A DNA stretch of 64,000 nucleotides from Fredinandcohnia onubensis (GCF_002734215.1 NZ_NSEB01000012.1:434001-498000), one strand, 5' to 3'. Positions 41,708 through 51,521 are shown, counted from the first letter of the stretch. Translations and numbers: made by a program. The notes: a model not told the origin generated them from the letters alone.

Positions 41708-42085
41708 TTAACAATCCGTATCTTCTCCGGCACGCCACATATCAAGTGTTTTATGGATAAATTGTTCCAATCCCGTTTCTTCAATCTTTATAAATTTTTT
41801 GATGCGTATGCAGCCTTTTCCATAATTATAGCCTGCTAATAGGGATTCTGCCTTTTCTACCTTATCTATTGTTCCTACATAGAGGCTGACATAATGTTTT
41901 TGCGCGTTTAACGCAAAGACGTAGTTGTCATCTTTCCCATAATTCAACATCTTATAGCGAATCACCTCTTCCAACTCCGGTGCATAAGCAAAAATCATCT
42001 CTCGAATCGCGAACAGTTTCTCTTTTCGCCAATCGTCTTCAAGTAATTCTAAATATTCATCAGAATTCTTTACATCATATTGCAT
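41708..42085 (-). CDS. DUF1801 / YdhG-like protein
   Basis: Protein of 125 residues matching the DUF1801 (YdhG, sometimes called 'iron chaperone'-like) fold, with FAIREMIFAYAPELEEVIRY near the N-terminus, YVSLYVGTIDKV in the middle and KGCIRIKKF near the end. Members are small cytoplasmic alpha/beta proteins of poorly known role. The ATG has an AGGAGTGAG ribosome binding site ten bases upstream. It is a single-gene unit with its own terminator. Confidence 0.82.
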   Translation of the reverse strand: MQYDVKNSDEYLELLEDDWRKEKLFAIREMIFAYAPELEEVIRYKMLNYGKDDNYVFALNAQKHYVSLYVGTIDKVEKAESLLAGYNYGKGCIRIKKFIKIEETGLEQFIHKTLDMWRAGEDTDC

Positions 42086-42179
42086 GTTAAAGTCTCACTC
42101 CTGCATGTTTCAATTTACTGATAGTTTACAGGAAATTTGCTATCTATGCATCTTGATATAGGTTTCAAAATAAATAAGA

Positions 42180-42221
42180 AAGAGACACCTTATAACTAAA
42201 AATTAGTTATAAGATGCCTCA
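42180..42221 (-). terminator. Intrinsic terminator of the GH28-like gene
   Basis: Minus-strand hairpin with arms containing CTTATAACTAA and TTAGTTATAAG, followed by TCTCTTTCTTATTT. It lies about 55 bases after the stop codon. Confidence 0.75.
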
Positions 42222-42274
42222 ATGTTTATAGTTGTATAATTTGCAATTTATCATCACATGGTTGAAACTACAGG

Positions 42275-45200
42275 CTATTTATGTTGCTCCAAAGTAACGA
42301 TTTTACTTAGTTCAAATACCCCGTCGTTATTGTACTCAATGTAAGCAAAATATGTTTTTCCATTTGCAAGATTTCTAACATGGGCACCCTTTGAGTTAAA
42401 ATTAAAATCAGCAATCTTAAATGTGTCTTTTTCACCACTGTCAGATATATAAACCGTATAACCTTGGCCATTAGCGGAACGGATATCAAAATTGATATTC
42501 GCCTGCATGTTACCATTTGAAACGTTATCAACCTTAATGATATAGTCCCAAACTGCATATAAAGTGAAGTCTCCATCTACATTTATATTCGTGCCAGGAA
42601 CCAAGACTTCACCTTTATTGTTAACTCTCCAGCCAACGAATTTCATACCAATTGGAGCTATGAAACTACTTTCAGGAACAGCATATTTGTTGCTAATTAT
42701 TTTGGCAGAATCCATATTTCCAGTTCCACCATTACCATCAAAACTAACTATGGAAGTTCCTTCTTCCCTCTCGAATTCTACCATTACATCTGCGTTGGAC
42801 AAGCTTGTGAAGGTGTATGTATCATTCGTGTCGTTAACTGACACACCATTTAGCGACCATCCTTTCACCTTGAATCCAAGATCTGGAGTTGCTGTAAATT
42901 CTACAAACTGGCCAACATTGACATTAGTACCGCTGTTAATAGAAGTACCATCTGCTGTCGCTAACATGTTTCCATTGCCCACCACTTTATACGTGATCAA
43001 AGAACTGTAAGAAGGCATTATCGTTTTTAGTCTTGAGGAATCTGGGACGCTCACTACTCTTCGGAAGTGATGCTCTTTGGAAACATAACCTGGATGGGTA
43101 ATATTGATAACAATATGATTTCTCACAATAGCATTGTCACGTATACCAGACAACATTATAGTATTTCCATCCACCTCAACGCCAAAGTTACTTTGATTAT
43201 TGACGTTGATTGTAGCACCTTCGACAGGTTCTCCAGTTTTTGCATCTGTAATTACTGCTATGATCTTAGCACTTTCGCCGTACATAAAGACCGGAACGTT
43301 ATGGTACGGTGTCAGTGAAGGAGCATACTCAAATCGAACATCCATTGTACGTAATGTTCCCTCAACGTCAATTTCAAATGTCTTGACATCGTGATATACC
43401 ATGTCTGCCGATTTTCTGTTGTCCAAATTGTTGTCAACAACATAGTGAGGAAGTTTGTTATTTTTAGCCACTACTGCTAAATCATGTATACCTGCTCCTA
43501 CGTTTGTAAGGGTTGCTTTGAAACGAACTTCATCTCCAACCTTGCTTAACTCTGCAATCGCAAAATTTTTGTCAATGTCATAGGATACACGCACCGAACC
43601 AATATTTTCATAGTTGGCTATATCCGTTACGACACGACCAGTTACTTCCACGGTGCCATTGTCACCATGAGATGTCACTTCTGTCGTTGAAAGTTCATTA
43701 AGAGCAACACCATTTACTTCAACATCTTCTATACTGATGGAATGCTCCGTATTATACAAGGTGTCATTAATTCTCACATTATCCATTTCCAAATTAGTTA
43801 CGTTATTTACTGTTAAATTCTTACCGTTAGTAAGGCGCGATGAGGTAATATCAATATCTTTAAAGTATAGGCTATCTATAGCACGTAAGTCAGAGATCTC
43901 AGTTTCAATAAATCCTGAAAAGGTACTATCTACATTTCCGGTTGCTCGGTTTGCAACTGAAAATACATTGGACATCGCTATATTGCGGATTTGGGCAACG
44001 TTCTTTTTCGTTCCGTAATTGCTAATCTCGGCGGTCTGGAACCACATATCTTGATCAGCCACCCGCTCTATATGGAAGAGGTATTCACGCATACCGCCAA
44101 CTGCTATATTACGGAAGAAAATATCTTCAAATACAGCATCAAGACTGTTTGCTGTCTTTATTCTGAAAACGTTTCTAGACAAGTTACCCATCGGGTTTGT
44201 ACTATCGTTTTCATGCACTCCGTTATGGAAGTTATTCTCAATAAAAATGTTGTTAATACCACCTGCTGCTTCGCTACCAACACTTATTCCTGAACCTTGC
44301 CAGAATATGTTACTACGGATAATAATGTTTTCCGTTGGTTTCTCTCTTAACTTACCATTATTTGTACGTCCTGATTTGAGGGCAATATTATCATCTTTGT
44401 TTGCGAATACATTATTTTCGATGATTACATTACGGCTTGATTCCGGATTAAAACCGTCACTGTTGCTACTTATACTCGTAATAGTAACGCCACGTAGTAA
44501 GATGTTTTCACTTTGTACAGGGTTTATTGACCAAAATGGTGAATTTCCAAATGTTACACCTTCTATAAGGATGTTTTTGGAACTATAAAACTGTACAAGA
44601 CTCACTGTAATCTTTTGATTCAGGCTGAATGCGTCGCGCTTCTCAACAGGTGTGTTCGCATAGTTCCAGTTCCTGATTGTGTTATCTACATCGCCAGACC
44701 ATTGGCTGGTATTCGTAAATTCTATTTTACCACCGCCTGTAATAGCGATGTTTTCCTTGTTGTGGGCGTAAATCGCTGGGGAGAACCCATAGTAGTCAAT
44801 ACCTTCAAAGGTTGTCAATGAGCGAGGATAATACTCACCAGTAACAATATTGAGAAAGTCTATTGTAGCCCCTTTTTCAATGTGAAGATTTACGTTATTA
44901 TCCAATTGAATTGCTCCCGTCCGATATGGCTCAGTTCTTTTAGGCACGAGAACAGTACCGCCACCGGCTTTTGTTACATCGGCAATCGCTTTCCGGAATA
45001 CTAAGGTGTAGTCATCTACTATGGTGTCCCCTTCCGTTACTTGCCGCACAAGTCCAGCATATTCCGATGAAGTGATATCAAAGATGTTATCAGGGAAAAC
45101 AGGCAAATTGCTCTTTACGGAATCTAGGATACTATTATACCTGTCAGTATTCCAATATGGAGCCTCCCCTGGAACCAAGATTTCGTATTCTGCTGTTTCA

Positions 45201-45607
45201 TCTGTTCCAGCACTTACAACCAACTTATCGCTCGTTGTAAGCATGTCCAGTCTTTTAGTAAGCAAATCGTCCTGATCGGGACGGTTTTCCCAAGCTATCT
45301 TTTCTTCACCGAGCCAATCCACAACCTTGAATGAATATGTACTTCCTACAATAGACGGCTCAATTTGAGAGATTAATTGCCCAACTGTAGTTCCCGATTG
45401 CACTGTTAGCGTTTTCTCAACGTCATTCAGTGTCTCAATATTTGGTGCTTCAGCCGCTTTTTGAATACTTACCTTTGCGGAATCTGTTACTTTATCCTGC
45501 GCTTCAACATCTTCGGCGTAAACACTAAAATTGACAAATAAGGAAAACAAAAGAGCCATAACGAGTGTCAATGAAAGTGCCCTTGTACTATGTCTTTTTC
45601 GTTTCAT
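42275..45607 (-). CDS. Secreted GH28-like (polygalacturonase-type) beta-helix protein with C-terminal repeat domains
   Basis: Large protein of 1110 residues with a Sec signal (core LSLTLVMALLFSLFVNFSVY, cleavage near VYA-ED). Residues about 195-640 form a right-handed beta-helix with GH28 motifs: NSD (382-384), DD (405-406) and RIK (482-484), so the catalytic aspartates are kept. The usual GHG is GSG (438-440), with Ser in place of His. After it come beta-sandwich regions, a bacterial/InlB-like repeat (about 870-949), an InlB B-type repeat (FVGWRVNNKG...YAVWDY, about 950-1026) and a fibronectin-III-like end. No LPXTG or SLH anchor is seen. It may act on pectin or another uronate polymer outside the cell. 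It is a single gene with promoter and terminator. Confidence 0.85.
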   Translation of the reverse strand: MKRKRHSTRALSLTLVMALLFSLFVNFSVYAEDVEAQDKVTDSAKVSIQKAAEAPNIETLNDVEKTLTVQSGTTVGQLISQIEPSIVGSTYSFKVVDWLGEEKIAWENRPDQDDLLTKRLDMLTTSDKLVVSAGTDETAEYEILVPGEAPYWNTDRYNSILDSVKSNLPVFPDNIFDITSSEYAGLVRQVTEGDTIVDDYTLVFRKAIADVTKAGGGTVLVPKRTEPYRTGAIQLDNNVNLHIEKGATIDFLNIVTGEYYPRSLTTFEGIDYYGFSPAIYAHNKENIAITGGGKIEFTNTSQWSGDVDNTIRNWNYANTPVEKRDAFSLNQKITVSLVQFYSSKNILIEGVTFGNSPFWSINPVQSENILLRGVTITSISSNSDGFNPESSRNVIIENNVFANKDDNIALKSGRTNNGKLREKPTENIIIRSNIFWQGSGISVGSEAAGGINNIFIENNFHNGVHENDSTNPMGNLSRNVFRIKTANSLDAVFEDIFFRNIAVGGMREYLFHIERVADQDMWFQTAEISNYGTKKNVAQIRNIAMSNVFSVANRATGNVDSTFSGFIETEISDLRAIDSLYFKDIDITSSRLTNGKNLTVNNVTNLEMDNVRINDTLYNTEHSISIEDVEVNGVALNELSTTEVTSHGDNGTVEVTGRVVTDIANYENIGSVRVSYDIDKNFAIAELSKVGDEVRFKATLTNVGAGIHDLAVVAKNNKLPHYVVDNNLDNRKSADMVYHDVKTFEIDVEGTLRTMDVRFEYAPSLTPYHNVPVFMYGESAKIIAVITDAKTGEPVEGATINVNNQSNFGVEVDGNTIMLSGIRDNAIVRNHIVINITHPGYVSKEHHFRRVVSVPDSSRLKTIMPSYSSLITYKVVGNGNMLATADGTSINSGTNVNVGQFVEFTATPDLGFKVKGWSLNGVSVNDTNDTYTFTSLSNADVMVEFEREEGTSIVSFDGNGGTGNMDSAKIISNKYAVPESSFIAPIGMKFVGWRVNNKGEVLVPGTNINVDGDFTLYAVWDYIIKVDNVSNGNMQANINFDIRSANGQGYTVYISDSGEKDTFKIADFNFNSKGAHVRNLANGKTYFAYIEYNNDGVFELSKIVTLEQHK

Positions 45608-45775
45608 ATAAGAATACCCCGTTCTTTAAGTGGATTGTTGATTTGTCATAGCATATACTTTGCTATGTTCTGCCCTTCTTTATCCTCTAAGAGACGACAG
45701 CCCTCCCATGCCATCGATTCTATATTTAGTAGTTTCAGAAAAAACGCACAACTTCTCAGATTTCTCAACGGAGAT

Positions 45776-45804
45776 ATAATATAATGCATTGTGAACTATG
45801 TCAA
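45776..45804 (-). promoter_or_regulatory. sigma-A promoter of the GH28-like gene
   Basis: Minus strand: TTGACA (45804-45799), a 17-base spacer, TATTAT (45781-45776). The leader to the ATG would be about 160 bases. The remainder of the 45.6-46.1 kb gap is AT-rich and holds one terminator. Confidence 0.75.
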
Positions 45805-45964
45805 TCCGACTTTTGTAATATTCCATTAAATCTAATTATTAATAATTATCAAAAAATATTATCAACAGAGTCTACTATTCAATTTTTATTATCATATTTG
45901 AATCGCTACGTTTTGTGTTTTTGTGCTAACGGGTGTTAGTTGAAGAACAGTCATTAAATAATAG

Positions 45965-45997
45965 AAAACGCAGAGGTTACTAAAACCTCTACGTTTT
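45965..45997 (-). terminator. Intrinsic terminator of the 46.1-48.5 kb gene pair
   Basis: Hairpin with arms AAAACGCAGAGGTT and AACCTCTACGTTTT. On the minus strand it is followed by CTATTATTT, a weak T-run. It lies about 115 bases past the stop of the gene ending at 46114. Confidence 0.6.
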
Positions 45998-46113
45998 CAG
46001 TGTGTTTTTGTTGATTAAAAGTATGAGATTTACCTTAATATTGACCTTGTGATTTCGGTCACAACGTATGAGATACATAACTTATCAAACCCAAAGCAAC
46101 AGATAGAACTATA

Positions 46114-47376
46114 TTAAAATTGCTTTAAAGCTAATTGATATACATGATTTTGACGGAGATTATTGCATAATAGATAAGCTTGTTGTTCTTGTTTAGAAAC
46201 GTGGAATTTCTTACCCATTTTTAGCGCACTGTATCCAAATCTTAATGCAATTAAAATGCCGGTTGGATCTGGAATAAGAGCGTCTAGAACTAGACCACCT
46301 AGTACATCCAATCCAATATCGATTCCTATTCCAATAACACTAAAAGCAACTAATTCAGCGGTTGCTGTAACAATAGCGTCCTTATACTGTTTCCTTGCTT
46401 CCTCAATCGCGAGTCCATTTTTCCGACTCTTAATGAACTGGATAGTCGCCATCGCAATACTCATGATAAAAAATGTGCCGTTTAATATGCTCATTTCAAT
46501 TAATAAATCTGATATACCCATAAGAGATAAATTGGTTAAACTAAAAGTCAACAATTCTTTAGAACTATAGCTAATGGCACCAAGTCCTAATCCAATCATA
46601 CCGTTTACTTTAGCAGATAGAATTGCATCATATTTTTTGGTTGACCATGGGCGTGGATCTTTTTTCAATCGATATAAATCAATGATTTCGTTAATTGCCA
46701 AATATACAATTGCAGATGATGCCATTGATGTAGCTCCAGCTTCCCAAAAATTTAGAGTAATCAGCTTCTCGTTATACTCAAGAGTCATTTGTAATTTCTC
46801 ATCGTTCGTATGTGCGTATTGTAAATATTCTTGTTGTGTAGGATTTTTTGTATCACCGCCATGCAGAAATTCCCTATGTCCTTCTGTTGTGGCGAGAAGA
46901 ATATTATCAGGATCACTTGCTAGTATTGTATCAGTAGGATTTTCACGTATTGTTTCTACATGATGCCCGTGTATGTTCTCAATCGGCTTAGCAGTTCCTG
47001 GTTCCCATTGACGTATTGAATCAATTTGTTTTACAGTAAAAAACGCTTCTTTACCTTTGTCATCGATATAATTAAATACTTGTTTCGGGGCATTTAACTC
47101 TTCATTTGCAAAAAAACGATAGCTTTCCCATTCATTGGTGACCCCGTAATTTCTTGCTGTCGCCATTGAGATGTCGGGATTAATGGTTAGTGATTCGTTG
47201 AAGTCATCATATCGTTTAATAGCTTTTTCTTGATAAGCTAAATATTCTTCTTCCCGCGGCTCGATAATCAGTTCATCAGCCATCCAAGTCCCAGAGATCG
47301 ATCCTACTAGTGCTCCGTTATATTTGGTAGGATCAGTCCGAAAATACCGATTTTGATGATGACGTAACTTTTTCAA
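46114..47376 (-). CDS. Membrane protein with an HNH-like signature
   Basis: Uncharacterised protein of 420 residues. Residues about 134-175 carry a pattern typical of HNH/GHH toxin-like nucleases: NIHGHHVETIRENP, then SDPDNILLATTEGHREFLHG (His-His, Asn, His, His). The C-terminal half has several hydrophobic segments (SMASSAIVYLAINEIIDLY; VNGMIGLGLGAISYS; GTFFIMSIAMATIQFI; LVAFSVIGIGIDIGLDVLGG). There is no signal peptide. The start is TTG, immediately after the TAA of the upstream gene, with AGGTGG eight bases before it, so the pair is tightly coupled. A nuclease effector linked to a membrane is one possibility; polymorphic toxin-like is another. Both are inference. Confidence 0.7.
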   Translation of the reverse strand: MKKLRHHQNRYFRTDPTKYNGALVGSISGTWMADELIIEPREEEYLAYQEKAIKRYDDFNESLTINPDISMATARNYGVTNEWESYRFFANEELNAPKQVFNYIDDKGKEAFFTVKQIDSIRQWEPGTAKPIENIHGHHVETIRENPTDTILASDPDNILLATTEGHREFLHGGDTKNPTQQEYLQYAHTNDEKLQMTLEYNEKLITLNFWEAGATSMASSAIVYLAINEIIDLYRLKKDPRPWSTKKYDAILSAKVNGMIGLGLGAISYSSKELLTFSLTNLSLMGISDLLIEMSILNGTFFIMSIAMATIQFIKSRKNGLAIEEARKQYKDAIVTATAELVAFSVIGIGIDIGLDVLGGLVLDALIPDPTGILIALRFGYSALKMGKKFHVSKQEQQAYLLCNNLRQNHVYQLALKQF

Positions 47377-48495
47377 TTATGATCCCACCTTTTTAAGAGG
47401 CGTATTTAACATAAGCTCTGTGAGCATTGGTTTTGCAGCTGGTGATAATTTAGCAAATATATCAGAATATACATTTTGAAAATAAATCTGTGTGGGCATA
47501 GAGAAATAGTTTTGCTCCCAGCCACCAAGTTCTCTTGTTAATTCTTCCAACATTTCACCCTTTTTGTATCTCGTTTCTAATTGGTTAAATTTAGACTGAG
47601 CTCTTTTAAAAGCTTGTATCGCTCTACTGTTGTATGCTTTTACTTGTTCTTGTGAAGGTTCCGTATTAATCTGTTTCATTAATTGGGCTGTTAGATTTTG
47701 ATAATGAGAAAATAATTCAGGATAGTGTTTCAGGATATTTTTATCTATTGACTCATCCAGTTTTTCAATTTTCTTCAATTCATGTTCTGTTATATCGAGC
47801 GATACCAGTTGCTGTAGTTCTTGTAGTGTCTTGTTTGTTTTTTCAATAAAAATACGTTCTTGGTTACTCATATACTCATTACCAAGACGCAGTGTTTCAT
47901 CCTTAAAGGTCTTCGCCGAGAACCAATCATTTGGTTTACAATTATCGAGATGAATACGTGCTGCATGATTTAATTTCTCAATGATTCGTTTTCTAGTACG
48001 ATCATCCACATTTGGTAACAGGGTTTGTAATGTTTCTTTATATGCCATAACCAACACAGGTATCATCGGATATTTATTTATAGCGGTTTCTAATATTTGT
48101 ACTTTTTCATTTGGAGATTTTGCTAGCGATGCTTTTTCAATCCATTGTTGGATTTCTTTCTCTTCCTCAAATAAATATACATTTAATTTCTCAAGAAGAA
48201 GATTTTCAGAGTGTTTAACAGCATGTTCTATACCAACCTTTGTTTCTTCTTTTAATTGAGTTACTTCAACCTTTAGGTTTTCTTTTAAATCCTCAAAGTA
48301 TTGTGAAATAACTTGTCTTGCCTCTTTCTCAAATTTTTGAAAGTTCTCCTGTTGCTTTTCGTCTATATTTGTTAATTCTGTTTTAAAATAGTCTGCCATC
48401 TCACTCATTTGAACTTGTTGGGTACGTATCGTTTTACTATTCATGATTACCACTATCAGAGTAACAATTGATAAAGTTATTAAAACATATGTCAT
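47377..48495 (-). CDS. Membrane-anchored coiled-coil/helical-repeat protein
   Basis: Unrecognised protein of 372 residues. It has a single N-terminal membrane segment (YVLITLSIVTLIVVIMNS), then a long coiled coil (about residues 28-115, rich in E, K, Q). A helical, TPR-like part follows (SPNEKVQILETAINKYPMIP...), with further helices to the end. This layout recalls RmuC or bacterial membrane-tethered scaffold proteins but no specific match can be claimed. The ATG has a strong ribosome binding site (GGAGG, 8 bases upstream). The next gene starts at the base after its stop codon, so the two products very likely act together. Confidence 0.7.
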   Translation of the reverse strand: MTYVLITLSIVTLIVVIMNSKTIRTQQVQMSEMADYFKTELTNIDEKQQENFQKFEKEARQVISQYFEDLKENLKVEVTQLKEETKVGIEHAVKHSENLLLEKLNVYLFEEEKEIQQWIEKASLAKSPNEKVQILETAINKYPMIPVLVMAYKETLQTLLPNVDDRTRKRIIEKLNHAARIHLDNCKPNDWFSAKTFKDETLRLGNEYMSNQERIFIEKTNKTLQELQQLVSLDITEHELKKIEKLDESIDKNILKHYPELFSHYQNLTAQLMKQINTEPSQEQVKAYNSRAIQAFKRAQSKFNQLETRYKKGEMLEELTRELGGWEQNYFSMPTQIYFQNVYSDIFAKLSPAAKPMLTELMLNTPLKKVGS

Positions 48496-48632
48496 ATTTT
48501 AACCTCCAAGATTAACGAGGGATTGAGAATCAGGTCATTTACACATTTTTCGAAAACTGTAGAGTGAGAGCCTGTCCGCTTGTCCCATTAGTAATATTTT
48601 CTTCTACATGTTAGAGTAGGATATTAATATTG

Positions 48633-49079
48633 TTATATACCTATCGATACAATCATTTTTCCATCTGTTAATTTGTATTTCTTAATGTTTCCGATAGGTA
48701 CTCGCTTTACTTTTTCAAGATTGTTAAGATTAATTGTGATTAATTTTCCGTCATAGGATAAATATGGTGGGTTATTAAAGATTTTTTTATTCAAGAAGTT
48801 GAGATTGAGAGGTTTGAAGTTTTTAATTTTAAGATGTATCTCTCTATTTTCCATTTTGACAGGTAAAAGTACGATTTTAAAAGAAACTTCTTTGTTAAAA
48901 AGTTTTTCTACTTCGATTTTTCCTGTTAGTGTAATTCCGTCATTTGCTATAAGAAGATTAGTATCTTTCACTTTATCCGTTTTTTTTATAAGTTCATGAA
49001 TCATATTTTCAGTAATTGGGATAGGTACACCTTTATCAATTTTATTTACATGTTGTTTAACTTTTTCAAGTATGCTCAC
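48633..49079 (-). CDS. Hypothetical 148-residue protein, possibly lipid-binding-like
   Basis: Lysine-rich protein without signal peptide or membrane segment. It begins with a helical stretch (LEKVKQHVNKIDKGVPIP) and continues as beta-strand-like text (DGITLTGKIEVEKLFNKEVS; FKIVLLPVKMENREIHLKIK; GKMIVSIGI). The strand pattern recalls DUF2993/LmeA-like lipid-binding proteins, but only weakly. The start is GTG, seven bases after AAGGGG. It lies 137 bases upstream of the coiled-coil/HNH-like pair and may be transcribed with it. Function not known. Confidence 0.65.
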   Translation of the reverse strand: MSILEKVKQHVNKIDKGVPIPITENMIHELIKKTDKVKDTNLLIANDGITLTGKIEVEKLFNKEVSFKIVLLPVKMENREIHLKIKNFKPLNLNFLNKKIFNNPPYLSYDGKLITINLNNLEKVKRVPIGNIKKYKLTDGKMIVSIGI

Positions 49080-49541
49080 TATGAATCCCCTTTTAATCTA
49101 TATTTTTCTCTAAGGTACTTTACTATCAAATCTACACACTACTTCTGTTCTGTAAAATAACTCTTTGTCCTATCTAAAAATCAACAAAATGAACCAACGA
49201 TTATTTACCATCCTTCAATAAAAATCCCCCTATTTAGCGTTTGATAATAATAACATCAGAGTTATTCTAAGAGAATTTTTCTAATTATGCATTGGTAATT
49301 TATTGTCAATTTTTCAAGATTAACTGAAATAGCTTATACCTTTAATGGGATAGAAATAATTACCTTTTTATCACAGGCTATAAAATCTTATCCTTTTAGA
49401 TGTGGAATTTTGTAACAGGATGTCTGCGCTTATAAATCTCTTAAGAGGAACTATAAAAAATAGCCCTAATAATTAGGACTACTTTCGGAATTCATTTCTA
49501 ATTTTATATTAGGAACTTTTGCCTAACATTATTGAGTTAGG
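49080..49541. other. AT-rich intergenic region
   Basis: About 460 bases with no gene. It contains the terminator of the nuclease gene (49455-49481) at its right side and must hold the promoter of the 148-residue protein gene at its left, where no consensus pair was convincing. Confidence 0.55.
49455..49481 (-). terminator. Intrinsic terminator of the PD-(D/E)XK nuclease gene
   Basis: Minus strand: TAGTCCTAAT pairs with ATTAGGGCTA (one G-U) around a one- to few-base loop and is followed by TTTTTT. It lies about 60 bases past the stop codon. Confidence 0.75.
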
Positions 49542-50522
49542 TTAGTTATCTAAACCGCTAATTCCATCCATATATTCCTTCCGTATTTCAGATAATGTCT
49601 TTCCTGTGTCGTTGAGTATAGTATTCGAATAGGTTTCAACCGCTTGCCAGCCCTTTACTTCTTTTAACCATTTTTGTATAGACTTTTCTTCTCCATTCAC
49701 TTGGACATTTCCATTTTTCAGTAACACAGCTGTTGCATTTTCGTTCTTAATTCTAAGTAGGTCTCCTTCTTTAACAACACCCCACTCTATCATCGAATCA
49801 ATTCTTGGTAATTGTCTGCGTTTACTTTGTCTTTTTCGATTAATTTTTGAGGTGGTCGTTCTATCCGTTAATCCAACATAATAATCATCGTATTGGTCTA
49901 GTGGTAAGATTTTTTGACTCTCAATATAGATTTCTTCGTTTATTTTATATGGGATCAATTTATAGCAATACATTTCAACACCATTCTTATTAAGCCAAGC
50001 CACAGCTGATTTTGTTTGCTCATCGAAATCAGATGCAACCAAGATAATTTGTTGTCGTTGATTGAAATCCTCCAGAGCAATATCGTTATCTTCAAAGAAT
50101 GATACTATATTCCGATTTGCATGTTCCGTAATCGTTAACGAACTACTGTTATTCTCTCTACTTTTCTCCAAAAAAGGTGCATAGATTTTGCTTAGCAAAT
50201 CATCGATATCTTTAATCGTTGCAAACCCTGCAGCATAACGAATCGCTTGAAATTCAAACGCTTCCCTTCTATTTTCAATATCCTTTCGATCCCGCTTAAT
50301 TTCTATAAGCACAAGATCACCATTCTGATTAAGCCCAACTAAATCACATATTCCATTACTCGAATTTCTTACCTGTTGGCCGACTATTAACATCGATTCA
50401 TCTTCCGCTATTAAATTTGTATTGTTCTTAATTAATTCCTCTACATGATGTTCATTCATCCCTAATTCAGTAAAACTTGTAGGTTCAATCGGTACCGCCT
50501 CTTTGTTTTTTATGTGAAACAT
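49542..50522 (-). CDS. PD-(D/E)XK nuclease, NucS/DUF91-like
   Basis: Protein of 326 residues. The N-terminal 150 residues carry a PD-(D/E)XK nuclease core of the NucS C-terminal (DUF91) type: GICDLVGLNQNGDLVLIEIK gives the D...ExK metal site, and the helix FEFQAIRYAAGFATI follows. The C-terminal 90 residues (MIEWGVVKEGDLLRIKNEN, VQVNGEEKSIQKWLKEVKGW) resemble a DUF4357-like module found at the end of restriction and defence proteins. It may cleave mismatched, branched or foreign DNA. The gene lies 115 bases downstream of the second cyclotransferase cassette and has a strong ribosome binding site (GAGGAGAG) and its own terminator. Confidence 0.82.
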   Translation of the reverse strand: MFHIKNKEAVPIEPTSFTELGMNEHHVEELIKNNTNLIAEDESMLIVGQQVRNSSNGICDLVGLNQNGDLVLIEIKRDRKDIENRREAFEFQAIRYAAGFATIKDIDDLLSKIYAPFLEKSRENNSSSLTITEHANRNIVSFFEDNDIALEDFNQRQQIILVASDFDEQTKSAVAWLNKNGVEMYCYKLIPYKINEEIYIESQKILPLDQYDDYYVGLTDRTTTSKINRKRQSKRRQLPRIDSMIEWGVVKEGDLLRIKNENATAVLLKNGNVQVNGEEKSIQKWLKEVKGWQAVETYSNTILNDTGKTLSEIRKEYMDGISGLDN

Positions 50523-50637
50523 TTGTTTCTCTCCTCATTACTATTCTTGATTCATTCGTTGGAAGGTTACTTCGCTTACTTTGTCTACCATATAATCTCA
50601 CCATTCACATATTGACCTATCCATACTTCCTATAAGT

Positions 50638-51486
50638 TTAACCTTTCAAACCATCCATATGAGCTTTCAACTTCATGATATAATCCTCTGACAAATACCC
50701 TTTTGCTCCACTAAGAATTTCATCTTCATAATCTGCTGGTGGGGCCGTTTCTTCATTTTTATTTTTAACAGTAAAAGTAATGGCTTGTGTGTCCTTACCG
50801 TTTAGTTTTATCGTGACAAAGGTAGCACGGTAGGCATTTGGTGCACCCTCACGTTGGTATAGATAATTTTTCAAAGCTTCAACTGGGATTTCGAAGACCT
50901 TACCTTCTACTTGGCCACTTTCTTCCACAATATCCGCACGCCCCATTCCATCCACTTTGGATTTACGTGTAAATCGGAGGGAATAGTTATCAAGAACTCC
51001 TACCCCAACCATATTTTGAAAATAGTGGTCTACTCCTTTTTCAATAAACCGCTTGTGATCCATGCAGCTTCCATAGGCAAAATATAGTACCGTACCACGT
51101 TGTTTATTTAGTAATCTGTACTCCTTCCAATCACCGTCGGGAATTCGATTGTTTAGCAAATTAGATTGACCCGCAATATACACATACGCTGTGACTGGAC
51201 CTTTGTCTGTGTAAACCATCTGTTCAACTCTCTCATATAAATTGTTTTCTCTTCCTTCACGAAAGCCCTCTAATTGGTCGATTTGCCTCAACTCAAGATC
51301 AGTTACTGTGTAAAGTTCTCCATACACACGTGATGAACGGGACTGTTTCACTGCTGGATAGCCATACCCTGTATCATATAATTCTCCATTGGTCCAACAC
51401 TGTTCTGCCAATCTGGTTGCCTCTTTCAGGTAGTGAGCATTACCTTCTCCTTTACGCAATGTTCCATATACAAACATGTTCTTCAT
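50638..51486 (-). CDS. Tandem gamma-glutamylcyclotransferase-like protein, copy 2
   Basis: Second copy of the two-domain protein encoded at 35.2-36.1 kb. By eye I count about 33 differences in 285 residues, so close to 88% identity. Both domain signatures (NMFVYGTLRKGEGNAHYL; VLYFAYGSCMDHKRF) and both conserved Glu residues (DQLEGFREGR; YQREGAPNAYR) are intact. The start is the ATG at 51486 preceded by GAGGAGTGG; it aligns with codon 36052 in copy 1. The substitutions are scattered and mild, suggesting that both copies are under selection. It follows the second TPR/winged-helix gene with the same hairpin between. Confidence 0.85.
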   Translation of the reverse strand: MKNMFVYGTLRKGEGNAHYLKEATRLAEQCWTNGELYDTGYGYPAVKQSRSSRVYGELYTVTDLELRQIDQLEGFREGRENNLYERVEQMVYTDKGPVTAYVYIAGQSNLLNNRIPDGDWKEYRLLNKQRGTVLYFAYGSCMDHKRFIEKGVDHYFQNMVGVGVLDNYSLRFTRKSKVDGMGRADIVEESGQVEGKVFEIPVEALKNYLYQREGAPNAYRATFVTIKLNGKDTQAITFTVKNKNEETAPPADYEDEILSGAKGYLSEDYIMKLKAHMDGLKG

Positions 51487-51521
51487 CTTTACCACTCCTC
51501 ATTATTTGTTAGGCTTAGTAT

